DNA of 64,000 nucleotides from Plectosphaerella cucumerina (lineage: Eukaryota; Ascomycota; Sordariomycetes; Glomerellales; Plectosphaerellaceae): assembly GCA_020746995.1 (NCBI GenBank), contig JAGPXD010000004.1, positions 4,154,001-4,218,000 of the forward strand, given 5' to 3'. Below are positions 35,547 to 46,065 of the stretch, one piece after another. A program made the position numbers and the translations under genes. The notes under the pieces are model-generated. The model saw only the letters and a program-made list of their open reading frames with translations, had not been told where the DNA came from and ran no database searches. Each line of letters starts with the position of its first letter. The stretch's first letter is position 1.

Positions 35547-36356
35547 ATGTCGAACATGGACGGGCCCCGCGCATTCCCGCGCAAGATCAAGAAGTATGCC
35601 GACCTGACGGGACAAGAGAGACTACTCGCCGACGACCTGATTCACAAGCTCTCCCACTACGGCCTTCTTAATATCCGCGCCAATGCCAAGAGTCGCAAAA
35701 AGTTCTGGGACAGAGTCTTCCGCAGTGGATGGGACACGTCCAACAAGGTCCCTTGCGTCCCACCCAAGCCGCCCAAGCGCGACATCTCGCAGGTGGCGCT
35801 CCCCATCGGCACCTTGACACACGACGCTGTCTCGAACTCCCCGGGCAAAAAACTTAGCCCAAAGAGACGCGCCGGCGCGTAAGCTTTCGTCCTGCCTCAA
35901 ATTCGTTCCGGAACAATGGAACTGGGCCTGGACTTCCAGTACGTCGACGGAGACGGACGTACCATCCCAACCAAGCTCATTCGACCATTCGACGACCGCA
36001 GTCTGACCGAGAGCATGACCAAGGCCGTGGAGCACTATGAGGCCAAGGAATCAGAGCGGGTCAACGAATGGAACCTCTCCGTCTTGATCATGTGGGCCCG
36101 ACGCCGCCTCCGCATCTACCTGCGTCTCATCGACAACAGAAGCGCCAGGGCTGCTCGCGATCGCCTGGTGTAACGCGCACCGGAAGTCGAGGACGAGGGA
36201 GACCTTGAACAGCTTGTGTCGGTCGTGGAGAAACTGGCCGAAATGCGAGTGATGGTGGCGCAGCTGGTGCCCGGAAAAGTCGAGGGATGGAAGGGAGTCG
36301 TTGACAGTGACGATGAGGTCGTTGTGATTGACAGCGACGAGGACGGCTTCAATTAG
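35547..36356 (+). pseudogene. unknown ORF B interrupted by two in-frame TAA codons
   Basis: One reading frame of 270 codons runs from ATG 35547 to TAG 36354-36356, broken only by TAA at 35880-35882 and TAA at 36171-36173. Segment 1 (111 codons) starts MSNMDGPRAFPRKIKKYADL. Segment 2 is helical and charged (RRLRIYLRLIDNRSARAARD). Segment 3 has a coiled-coil-like stretch (LEQLVSVVEKLAEMRVMVAQL) and ends acidic, with DDEVVVIDSDED, a textbook SUMO-interacting motif. Persistence of one frame and of sensible protein character past both stops argues for a recently broken gene or for unusual expression. Excising the first stop as an intron from GTAAGC does not restore frame. I do not recognise the family. 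Confidence 0.6.
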
Positions 36357-36370
36357 AATCTCGACCTCGA

Positions 36371-36412
36371 AGACGACGATGATGACGACGATGATGACGA
36401 CGATGACGAGGA
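36371..36412. repeat. GAC/GAT microsatellite
   Basis: Iterated GACGACGATGAT units immediately 3' of ORF B, not in its frame. Confidence 0.8.
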
Positions 36413-36417
36413 GGGCC

Positions 36418-36492
36418 ACGAAAGAGCTGTTATAAATACGAAAGAGTAATTACAAACACGAAGGAGTGGTTATAAGCTACGAAAGAGATTGG
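36418..36492. repeat. 20-21 bp degenerate tandem repeat, about 3.7 copies
   Basis: Successive units start ACGAAAGAG or ACGAAGGAG at 36418, 36438, 36458 and 36479, each followed by a TATAA-like or ACAAAC-like A/T stretch. The array lies directly downstream of the GAC/GAT microsatellite. Confidence 0.85.
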
Positions 36493-37030
36493 CTGTGTTA
36501 GTGGTGGTAAGCAAGTATGGCAAATCGTGATGTGAAGGAAGCTGAGTATTCTCTACCAAGTGGCTAGCTGGGATCTGGTGCTATGGGACTCGTCCTGCTT
36601 AGTCAGGACCGAGCTCGGGCTGGACCGGCGAGGGGTCGCCTCAGCCTAATCGGTGAGCTCGGTAAGCCGCAGCAAGAGCGCTATTTTGAGCAAAAACAAA
36701 ACTTCAAGACCCAAAAAACATACAACACCGGGCATTCGCTGGTCGTCACCGACCCAACTACTACTCCAGCCCTCATTGGCTTGACTATGGGAGAGCGGAC
36801 GGGATCCCGTATTCTCCAATGGGTATGGTCGTATGTGCTAGAAAATGGCGTCGGCAGGATTCTTGAGGTGAAATGTGCGGCAGCAAAGAGCTGGAGTTGC
36901 AGGTCAAAGGCGCGTTCCTCGAAATGCCGTGCTCCCTTGCCGGTGTCCTACCTCTCCCGATCTCCCCTGACTTACAGATAAACATCGTCAACCAATTTTC
37001 CGGCTACTAATTCGGCAGGCATGACTTGGT
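36493..37030. other. intergenic
   Basis: No supported gene between the tandem repeat and copy C. Confidence 0.5.
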
Positions 37031-37560
37031 TCACAGGAAAAGTATCGATATTTCAGCCGATCTCCGCCGCAGCAGATCAACCTCAATTTCGTCGAAAACT
37101 TGAGGCATCGCAGAGGCGTCCATCGAGGTTTCGATTTGGCGCATTACGATCATGTCTGCGACCTGGAGGAATCCCCAGCACTGAGCTGAAGTGAGGCGAC
37201 GACCCTGACCCTTCTGGTGGGAGAGCTCGTCCTTGTGGTTGAATTCGTGTAGGAAACGCGGGTAGAACTTCCGAATGACACGCTGCCTGTCTGGGCTGTC
37301 CGAGAAGTATAGTCTATTGCGATTGGTGACACGGTGACGGGTCGCCGTTGCACTTTTGACGACATGGTCAAGATCTTGACGCATGAGACCGCCCACTCCT
37401 GCGATAGAGTGGTCGTAGAAGTCTTGCATGAGCTTGGTGAGCGCGTCCCTTGACATAGGAGGCAAGGGGTCAAGCGCCTTGTCTGCCACCGGGCTGGTTG
37501 GAGGGAGATCTCATGCTGTGAGTCCATCAGCTCAGCACCAGCGTCCTGCTCGGACGACAT
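37031..37560 (-). pseudogene. copy C of the same unknown family, with a single-base frameshift
   Basis: ATG 37560 opens MSSEQDAGAELMDSQHEI, matching copy A (MSSQDVYPGDAMDSQPEV). The homologous frame then continues only after a one-base shift at about 37505-37510, through ALDPLPPMSRDALTKLMQ to the end at 37031 (RRRSAEISILFL). One missing base there would account for it. The next in-frame ATG (in PPMSRD) could still give about 140 residues. With the shift, total length is about 177 codons, matching copy A. No domain is recognised. A sequencing error could also explain the frameshift. Confidence 0.65.
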
Positions 37561-37760
37561 GTCTGGAAGATTGCAGAGGACAGTGAACGGGAGGGTTTAA
37601 TCGCTTGGCTGTTGAGAGGGAGGGTGCAGCGCGAACGCGGAAAAGTTGCCGAGGAAGGGAGCAATCATTCAGAGGGAATACAGTCCTGGTAGGAGAGCCC
37701 CTGGCTTGAACTCGATGTAACATTCAGAGGATACTAAACTACCCGTTCTCCAGCTGCAAA

Positions 37761-39366
37761 CTACAAGGTAAACAGGTTAACGTCTTCTCCAGACGCCTTG
37801 AGCCTCTTGTTCGCCCGCGTCAGCAACCACTTCATAATCATGCACGTAAGTATCGAGGCCGCCGACGATACCATCATGAGAATGTTGGCCATGACATATC
37901 TAGGGCCATGGCTAGCAGGGAAAAAGTACGGGCTCCAGATATTTCCCAGCTGGCTGAGCAGGTTGATGATTGCCGTGGCGCACGCCCTCTTCTCCGGCGT
38001 CTCGTTCAGGGTCGAGCTAGCCCAGCTGAACACCATGGCGTTGGACGAGAAGCAGCCGCAGATGTAGAGGAAGGCGGCGGCGTAACGCACGGGTCGGTTC
38101 ACCGTCGCCACTGAGATGATGAAGCCGATGCAGGCCACCCCCTGTGGTATGGAGATGTGCCAGCCTCGCTCCTTGCGACGGTCGCTGGACCAGGCGGTGA
38201 GGAAGGCCACGAGGGTTCCGAGGAGATACGGCGGGGCGGTGAGGACCAGAGTGATGGTTCTGTCACCGAGGTTCATGCCCCGGACGATGGTGGGGAAGAA
38301 GTTGTTGAAGCCATAAGCAGAGTGGTTTGCGGTTAGCATCGCGACCTGGAGCCGTGTTAGCTACATGATACACATAGTGGGTGTATCGGCCTGCTTGACC
38401 GCAGAGGTGACGTACAAAAACCCAGGTCCTGACGTCCTTGACCGCCAGCCAGAGACCCGTCCAGACGCTGCTATCCGCTTCAGGAAGGGAGACGCGGTCC
38501 CGCTGGATGCGGACGACGGAGACAGCGTGCTCCTCAGGGGTAAGCAGCCAGCGCATAATCCCAGACTTCATCCCCGGAAAGTCAGGGAGCACAAACACAG
38601 CCGCGATAGCGATTGCAAAAGACCCAGCTCCCTCGATGATGAAGAGCCACTGCCAGCCAGCAAGGCCGCGAACGTCGGTCAGGCCCTCAAAAACACCGGC
38701 AGCAATAAGCCCGGAGAAAGCCGTCGCCAGCAGGACGCCGGAATACAGAATAGCCGTCCTCCGGGCAAGCTCCTTGCGGGGGTACCAGCAGCTGAGGAGA
38801 TACATGGCGCCAGGGAAGAAGGGAGCCTCGGCGATACCGAGAAGGAAGCGCACGGCGATGAGCTGAGGGTAGTTCTGGACCGCGGCCGTGCTCGCCGAGA
38901 TTACGGACCAGAGGGCCGCGCAGGCGGGGATGTAGAGGGACGGCCGGGTCCTGGTGATGAGCATGTTGCTCGGCAGCTGCATGATCATGTAGCCGATGTT
39001 GAGGATGGATACGGCCACGTTGAACTGGGAGCCGACGAGCCCGAGGTCTGACTCGAAGGTGCTCAGTCTGGCTTGTCTAGAGGAAGCTGTCAGCGGGTGT
39101 ATCTATGGGCAAAGGGGGTGCACCTACGCGATATTGTTCCTGTCGAGGTAGTTGAAGAGGTATAGGAGCCAGACCATGGGAACGAGCGTAAAGTCGAGCT
39201 TGCGGACGAGCGAGGTCTCGTGAGCAGCAAACTCCTCCTCGCTCATGGCGTTGGCCAGGGACGTTTGGGACGGGGCATCTTCTTTGCCGGTGATCGAACC
39301 GTCGACGTGATCATGCGTGCTCCCGAGAGCGTCATGTTTCTCTTGGGCGAGCTCTTGACCTGCCAT
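37761..39366 (-). CDS. MFS organic-anion transporter (Dal5/anion:cation symporter type)
   Basis: Three exons (39366-39128, 39076-38416, 38345-37761) encode 494 residues with about 12 membrane spans. Family landmarks are WLLYLFNYLDRNNIAQARL (formed across intron 1), the span ILNIGYMIMQLPSNMLITR, RFLLGIAEAPFFPGAMYLLS and GWQWLFIIEGAGS. The hydrophilic N-terminus (about 50 residues) is acidic. Relatives import carboxylates such as allantoate, nicotinate, pantothenate or tartrate. As the first gene of the 37.8-49.4 kb cluster it most likely imports the organic acid the cluster degrades, which is inference from context. Its upstream region carries the shared CGG-N6-CCG element. Confidence 0.92.
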
Positions 39367-40105
39367 GGTGATTATGTCGATCTTGTCGTCGTACTGATGG
39401 ATGTGATGTGGTATGATGAAAGAGACGGGCGAGAAGATGTCAGGAGTCCTCTCTGGTCTGAAGAGCGAATGCTGCCGAGATAGGCCATGATGGACCCTGC
39501 GTGGCAGCTCATCTTATATCAATGATGAGACTTGGGGTCCCCGCGTTCCCGCTACTGGGAAGTAGCCTGGCAACCTGGGTCGCAGGATGAAGTGCTGCCG
39601 AGTCGTGACAATCGAGGCGCTGGTGGGAAACCCCCAGCATGTTTCGTGAAGCCCTTCCCCAGATCCCCGCACGACCCCAGAAAGAGACTCCAGGGGGCTA
39701 AGACCCGGAATGGTCCATGGCCCTTACGGGATGAGTCGCCAATTCAGTAGCGCCTGGAGCTGTCCGGCCCCCGCAGCTGAGGACCTCTCCGCCGGAGCCA
39801 TCCGTAACCAGCATGTTTCCGTAGTTGCCGGGACCGTAGATACCCAGCACTCGCTAGGGGAGAATAGGCACAAGCTATTGCGGGACGACATGACGGCAAA
39901 CGGGGCTCAGGAGGGATCCGGGCAGACAAACGATGCTTGGGGACTTGTCTCCGCCTGTGATGTTAACTTGGGCTCTGTCGTTCCAGGCAGAAGAAGACTT
40001 GACCAAGTAGTCATGTGGTTTCCATTACAGCGAACGAGAGTCTCACCAGCCGAAGGAATATCGAGTGACCCAAAGACGTATGAATTCCATTGTACAATAC
40101 TGCGC
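39367..40105. other. promoter region of the MFS transporter
   Basis: This 739-bp region lies between the MFS start codon and the aconitase-like stop. Apart from the palindromic element at 39793 I see no ORF or RNA gene. Confidence 0.5.
39793..39804. promoter_or_regulatory. inverted CGG-N6-CCG element, MFS promoter
   Basis: CGGAGCCATCCG, 427 bp upstream of the MFS start codon. It matches the cluster-wide pattern CGG-AGC-N3-CCG. Such inverted CGG triplets are the usual targets of Zn2Cys6 dimers. Confidence 0.5.
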
Positions 40106-42635
40106 CTACCCTAGAACCGTCCGCTTGATATGGTTCAGAGCACTGCCGGCCCTCAACCACAAGATCTGGTGCGCATGGTACGAGTGATTCAATTTGCTCG
40201 TCCAAACCGACCCGTCAGTCGACCGTACCTCCATCGTGACTTGCTTGCCTGGCTGCAGTCCAGCCTCGTCGTCAACGTCAAGGAGAGTGATGTTATCGCC
40301 CTCCATAATCCTGTCGTAGTCGGAGGGTTCATCGAACGTCAGCGGTAGCATACCCTGCTTCTTGAGATTCGTCTCGTGGATACGTGCAAAGCTCTTTGCG
40401 ATGACAGCGGTCCCGCCGAGGTACCGTGGCTCTAGCGCCGCATGCTCCCTCGAGCTGCCCTCACCATAGTTGTCGTCGCCGATGATACACCAGCGCTTTC
40501 TCAGATCACGCATCGACCGTGCCACCTCGGGTACAGGCCGCAACGCACCCGTCGTTGGATCTCGAGCCTTGCCTACCGTCGCGAGCGACTCGCCAGGTAC
40601 AAAGGCGTTTGTCGCACCAAGGAGCATATTGTTGCTGATATTCTCCAGGTGGCCCCTGTACTTATACCACGGCCCCGCTGGGGAGATGTGATCTGTGGTA
40701 CACTTGCCGGACACCTTGATCAGGATGTTCATGCCGTGTGCATTACCATTCGTCCAAGGTGCAAACGGCTCCAGCAGCTGGAGTCGATCGCTTCGCGGGT
40801 CGACGTTCACGGTCAGGTCTGCCGTTGACGTCAAGATAGGTGGCTGAAATCTGTCCTCGCCAGGCGAGAAGTTAGCGGGCAACTCGTGCGACTCGGGGGG
40901 CGCGAATCGAAATGTTGATGGTGTCGTTGACGCGGATGAGGAGGGTACCGGGAGCGAGTCGGTGGTTGGGTTGAATGTGAGCTTCCCGGCGTATGCAAAG
41001 GTCGTTGCAAGTTCCGGCGAGGTGACGAAGGAATGGGTCGCCGGGTTTGAGTCGTGACGTCCGGTGAAGTTTCTGTTGAAGCTCGAGATGACCGAGTTCT
41101 TCTCAGCGCCGGCCACGTCGACATCCTTGCGATCCCACTGCCCAACGCAGGGCCCGCACGAGTTGCTCAGAACGGTGGCACCAGCTTCTCTCAAATCACC
41201 GAGAATACCACATGCCTCGGCGGTCGCACGGATCTGTTCGCTTCCAGGAGCGACCAGGAAGGGCGTCTTGACCTCGGTAAGACCAGCCTCCCTTGCCTGC
41301 GTCACCAGATTATGCACCTTGACGAGATCCTCATAGGAACTGTTGGTGCAACTGCCCACCAGGCTGCAGCTCAAGTCGACCGGCCAGGAACTCTCCGTCA
41401 CATGATGCCTGAATTCCGAAAGAGGGTGGGACAGGTCAGGGGTGAATGGGCCGTTGATATGAGGCTCAAGCTTTGAGAGGTCCATCTCGATGATATCGTC
41501 ATAGTACCGATCGCTACCCTCGTCGGCCACGAGAAGCTCGTGCTTGAAAACATCGGTGTGGCTGGCGATATCTGTACGATTTGTCGCGGAGAGGTACCTA
41601 GAACATGCAGAGTCAGTCCTGACACAGCTCAACACAGCTCAGGTAGCTCACCTCGAGATTGCCGGCGAATATGGGAAGACACATGATGTTGAGCCGACCT
41701 CTGCTGACATATTGCACACCGTCGCCATCGCTGTCGCGCTTAGCGTGTCGGTCCCCGGGCCGAAAAATTCGATGATCTTGCCCTTGCCACCGGAGACGGT
41801 GAGAATGCCGGCCAGAGCACAGATGATATCTTTGGAGGATGCCCAGCCCCCCAAGGAACCTGTCAGTCGGACACCAAGCACCTTGGGACAGACAAGCTCC
41901 CAGGGCATGCCAGCCATTGCATCGACAGCATCAGACCCGCCCACTCCGATTCCCACCATGCCCATACCGCCTGCGTTCGGGGTATGCGAGTCTGTACCGA
42001 TAATCAGACCACCAGGGAAAGCGTAGTTCTCGAAGATTGTCGTGTGGATAATCCCTGCCCCTGGTTTCCAGTATCCGATCCCGTACTTCTTAGAGGCGCT
42101 GCTGAGGAAAGAATAGACCTCCTTGTGATCGTGCGCTGCCCGTGACAGATCTTTGTTGGCGCCGTACTCTGCAACAATCAAGTGATCACTGTGGACCGAA
42201 GTCGGTACCCGGACCCTCGGTAGGCCCGCGCTGATGAACTGAAGGAGGGCCATTGTAGCCGTGGCATCGTGGCAAGCTACCCGATCGGGGCGGAGCTGCA
42301 GAATGGTCTTCCCTCGTTCGATGGTATCCAGGGACCATTCACGCTCGCCAGTGACGAGGTGGCTGTAGAGCACCTTTTCGGAGAGTGTGAGGGGTCGAGG
42401 GTTGGATTTTCGTGTGTTGCGGAGTGCTTCAAGCCGGGCGCCATAATCTAGCTTGTTGTACTGAAAAGATGAAGGGGTTAGCGCGTGTGGAGGCAGAGGT
42501 GTTTGGGGACCGGGACCCTACGGGTTCGAGAGGGCTCAGGCGAGCTTGGGCACCTGCAGCTGTAGTCGCCAGTCTGCGAACCTGGGGAGACCGCGAGCAG
42601 CCGTGCCTTGAGGTGCTTCGTGCCAACGAAAGCAT
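40106..42635 (-). CDS. aconitase-family hydratase, mitochondrial, accessory copy
   Basis: Three exons (42635-42522, 42460-41652, 41597-40106) encode 804 residues. The N-terminus is an Arg/Ser/Ala-rich, acid-free mitochondrial presequence (MLSLARSTSRHGCSRSPQVR). The [4Fe-4S] cysteines are present in VGSCTNSSYEDL and SNSCGPCVGQW, as are active-site segments GTDSHTPNAGGMGM, SSFNRNFTGRHDSNPATH and GEGSSREHAALEPR. The usual GRND is GRHD here. It could be a second aconitase, or a relative acting on another tricarboxylate. Its place beside an RraA-type aldolase and a LigI-like lactonase suggests hydration of 4-oxalomesaconate or a similar acid (inference). Its promoter holds a 17-bp minisatellite and the shared palindrome. 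Confidence 0.9.
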
Positions 42636-42681
42636 GATTTCAATATGCTTGCCCGCGTTGGCTCGTCAAGCTTGCAGGAGA

Positions 42682-42791
42682 AGTTGGCGATCCAGTTCAG
42701 TTGGCGATCCAGTGCAGTTGGCAGTCCAGATCAGTTGGCGATCCAGATCAGTTGGCGGTCCAGATCAGTTGACGGTCCAGATCAGTTGACA
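42682..42791. repeat. 17-bp minisatellite in the aconitase-like gene promoter
   Basis: Six full units and one partial unit of AGTTGGCGATCCAGATC with a few substitutions, tandemly arranged 47-156 bp upstream of the start codon. Units vary at GCGATCC, GCAGTCC, GCGGTCC and GACGGTCC. There are no spacers. Confidence 0.95.
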
Positions 42792-42907
42792 ACATTGTTC
42801 GTGAAATGGACCACCTGACTGCAGATATTCCCCAGACGGAGAAGGAAGCGGCGGGATGGGGCCGGAGGAGTGGCCCGGGGGAGTGGTCCGGGGATGGGGA
42901 TGGGGTC

Positions 42908-42919
42908 CGGAGCAGTCCG
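42908..42919. promoter_or_regulatory. inverted CGG-N6-CCG element, aconitase-like gene promoter
   Basis: CGGAGCAGTCCG lies 273 bp upstream of the aconitase-like start codon and just beyond the stop codon of the Zn2Cys6 gene. It differs from the site at 47259 by one base. Confidence 0.55.
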
Positions 42920-42941
42920 GGCTCCACTGACGGGAACATCC

Positions 42942-45511
42942 TCAGAAACGGTAGTCGGGCAAGTGATCCGGATTTACCATCTCATTGGATCCGTCCAAAG
43001 GAAATGTCCAGCTGAACCTGGAACGATCAAAGTCGGCCAGAAAGGCCTCCACTTCGGGGATAAACCCGTCCATGTCCAGAAGAGTGTCTCCGGGCATGGA
43101 TGGGTCTGACCAGGGCGCCCCGGTGTAAGCTTGTTCGCCGCCAGCGTTCCACGGGGGAACCGAAGCGCTAACTTCCCCACCAGCGTCAGGGGCAAAGGAG
43201 TCGTCCGCGTCGCCACTGGAGACGAAAACCTCATGACCACCCCTTGGTTGTTGGGTGATGTTGTTGCTGCTGCCCGTACTGGAGGATGTCCACCTCGTCG
43301 GCTCGGCCAAACGCGGCGTCTTGGACGGTCTGGATGGACCCTGCGCCGAGAACAGCCTCTGGACTGTCAAATCCACCACCGAGCCGAAGCCGTGCTGGCC
43401 CTTCCTGGCCGACGGCCACCACTCGCCACCCAAAGTGAGCAGGTTGGTGCAAGCCCGTAGTGTCTTGGCCAGATCAGTCGCAACCGAGTTCTGTCGAACG
43501 GCTGCCGACATCCAGAAGCAGTAGACGACGGTCGCGCCCGCGGCAAAGATGTTTTGTACGGCGCGCCACCCGTAGTGCAGCCCCTGCAAGTCCTGGAGAC
43601 GCTGGTAATTCTCGATGATGGCGCAGGCGTGCTCGTAACATTTCATGAGCTGTTCCGGGCCGGGGACCCGGATCACTTGTGAAGGCTGGAAGAGCAGTAC
43701 CGCCGCCGTATGGTACCCTGCCTGCAGCTTACACTGCCAGATGCGACGTTGACGGGTGTCGATGCCAGCAAGACCGGGGTCCATGGCGGAAAGCATGCGA
43801 CCTAGCCACGCCTTGAGGTTACCCTCGATCCTGTCCCGGGCAGAGAAATGATCGTCTGTAAAGGTCAAGGCCGTCAAAGCTCCCGGCAGGTGATATAAAC
43901 GGAGCTTGATATCTGAGACGATGCGACCCAGCTCGAACTGACACTTTGAGTAGCGGACAACTGCCACGGAGAAGGACGGGTGCACGGCCAGGCAAGGCGC
44001 GTCTGCCGCTACGGGCAGGGCTTGGGGAATTTTGACGTCGAATGTCTCGTCCCGGAACCCGAGGGGCCTGCCTTGTATGGCGGATATCCATCTGTCCAGT
44101 GTGTAGATGGTGTAGAAAATAGATCTCCGGATCTGCCGTGTCACCAGGCCGTCTTCAGGGTTATTTATCTCGGTCTCATCCTCGCGATGAATTCCCAACT
44201 CGATGCACTGTGCGGAAGCGATGTGCAGGAGAATCCACAGATTGATTTCGGCCGGGGTCAGCATGCTGTGGATGATGAGGGTGACGAGAGCTTGGATCGA
44301 GGGCAGCGATATCTGCGAGAAGCAGTCCTGTGAGAACTCGGTAGCGGCACGATAAAACCTCTCGGGGGCGTGTCCGTAGTTCCGAGAGCGCACTCGTATA
44401 ATAGCCGCGATGTTGAGGGCCATGAAGGTTGTGAAGGCCACAACCGGCATAGGGACAGTGTCTTTCTCCGGGTCAGCTGGTGTCATAAGCCGACCGTTCC
44501 AGCGGAAGGGCTCTGCGCAGCTGGGCCAACCCAGTGGGAGCGCATCGTTGTCCAGGGAGCACTCAAAAGTGGCGTAGAGGGCGTCCAGACCACCTAGGAG
44601 TGACGATGGATCGAGGACGGGGAAGTCGGGATGTATCCAGCAAATGTACGAATGTAAGAGCTGCTGGGCCTCTTTCTTGTTGGGTGGAAGCTCCCGCCTA
44701 AGAATCCCGTGCAGAGAACAATAGCGCTGGCGAAGAAGTTGCGTGGCGAGCGGCGCGCCCGGCCATTCTGGTGCTAACGTAGAAATGATGGTGGTTTCGT
44801 CGACTGCGGCGGGAGATGACTCGGAGCCGTTGCTGGATGGCGAGGCCCCAATGAGGTTGGCGAAGAGCCTCCCGGAGCTGGAGCCCAGGTAGTGCTTCTG
44901 ATTGGAGTCGGAGTTGAGCGACAGCATGCCCAGATTCACAGAGAGGGAGTGAGCTTGCTCTGGGAAGGCATCGTGGGTGAGCGATGTTTCGTCCGAGTCG
45001 GCCCGCCTCTTCATGGAAGTCGAGCTGGACGTGTCGACTTCTCCCTCCGTAGGCACGAAGCTGCCTCCGAGTCTGGGATCCGGGGGCGCGTCGACCTTGG
45101 GACCTGCGTTCAAGTCGACGTCTGGGAGACGGCCTCGAATGATTCCCTCGAGCCATTGGATACGTGCTTGTGCGGCGGCGGCGAAACTTTGGATGCAACC
45201 TCGTCAGTTGCCCAAGCTTGGTGAGCACCCTGGCTGAGCATTGCTTACTTTCGGGGAATGAGAACCGACGGATTCTGGCTGTCGACATCGAGACAGATCT
45301 CTCCGGCCTTGGCACAATTGGTGCAGGCAGGAACCTGGCCATCGCACTACACGAGGGAGGGTTGGCAATGTTTTTGAAGTTGGGTTGGGTGCTGTCGTCG
45401 ACGTATTCGTAAGGAGAGAGCGTCGCTTCTGTTACTCACTTTGGTCCTTCGGGCACGACAGCGCTGACATGCAAGCCTAACTTTCTTCAGGGGCTGCGTT
45501 TGCGTGGCCAT
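42942..45511 (-). CDS. Zn2Cys6 transcription factor, probable cluster regulator
   Basis: Three exons (45511-45440, 45346-45249, 45186-42942) encode 804 residues. The zinc cluster reads CQRCRARRTKCDGQVPAC then TNCAKAGEIC (C-x2-C-x6-C-x6-C-x2-C-x6-C); intron 1 falls just before its third Cys. A linker and dimerisation helix follow (AAAAQARIQWLEGIIRG). A fungal-specific transcription-factor middle domain spans roughly residues 200-600 (YICWIHPDFPVLD, QCIELGIHRED, RRSIFYTIYTLDRWIS, LQGRPLG-type motif as IQGRPLGFRD). The C-terminus is acidic and aromatic, typical of activation regions (MDGFIPEVEAFLADFD). It sits centrally in the catabolic cluster, in line with a pathway-specific activator. Four CGG-N6-CCG sites in neighbouring promoters fit its class. 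Confidence 0.93.
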
Positions 45512-46065
45512 GCTCGCCGGCTCTTGCAGATGCAAGGCTACGTGATCGGTCGTTCATGTGATGGGCGGGATGAGATGGTCGAGCATTGGGACCTGTCCGG
45601 GCAGTTGGAGTTTGTCGGCAACTGGATGACGGGAGGTGCTGTGTGATCATTTCATAAGGGACTCGGCGCAGTGCAGGTGCCCTGGACTAGCACCTTCCTA
45701 CCAGCGTGAGAGTGCTGAGTAATTCTCGGACAACCACTGGGCGACAGTGGATTCTGCTAACTAATTTTACCTTCCAGTGGACTCTCTCCCTTGAACTTCC
45801 AAGTCACAGCCCAGCCCGGTTCACATCACTGTCCCAATCGACAGCCCGTTCTCAAGCTGATGGCCGGATTTTTCTACAACGCTGCCTACTCTCGACCAGA
45901 TATATTCCTATCTCGCGCCCAGCAGCGACATCATCGTCCCTGTCGATACCTAGGCAAATCCGGTCCATGACCGCTAGAGCGCCCGGGCCTGCTTCGATGG
46001 TTCACCCGACCGTCTCAACGGCACGGCCTGCAGCAACTCGGTCACCTTCTCATAAATGCTAAAGC
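45512..46065. other. promoter region of the Zn2Cys6 gene
   Basis: No ORF of interest. I found no copy of the shared CGG-N6-CCG element here; the nearest is a CGG-N7-CCG. Confidence 0.5.

Noticed and set aside
35880..35942. Intron from GTAAGC to CAG that would remove the first stop of ORF B
   Set aside because: Joining the flanks changes frame and leads to a stop soon after; the original frame continues better straight through.
42682..42791. CRISPR-like regular repeat
   Set aside because: Units are directly adjacent with no spacers, and the organism is a eukaryote; it is a minisatellite.
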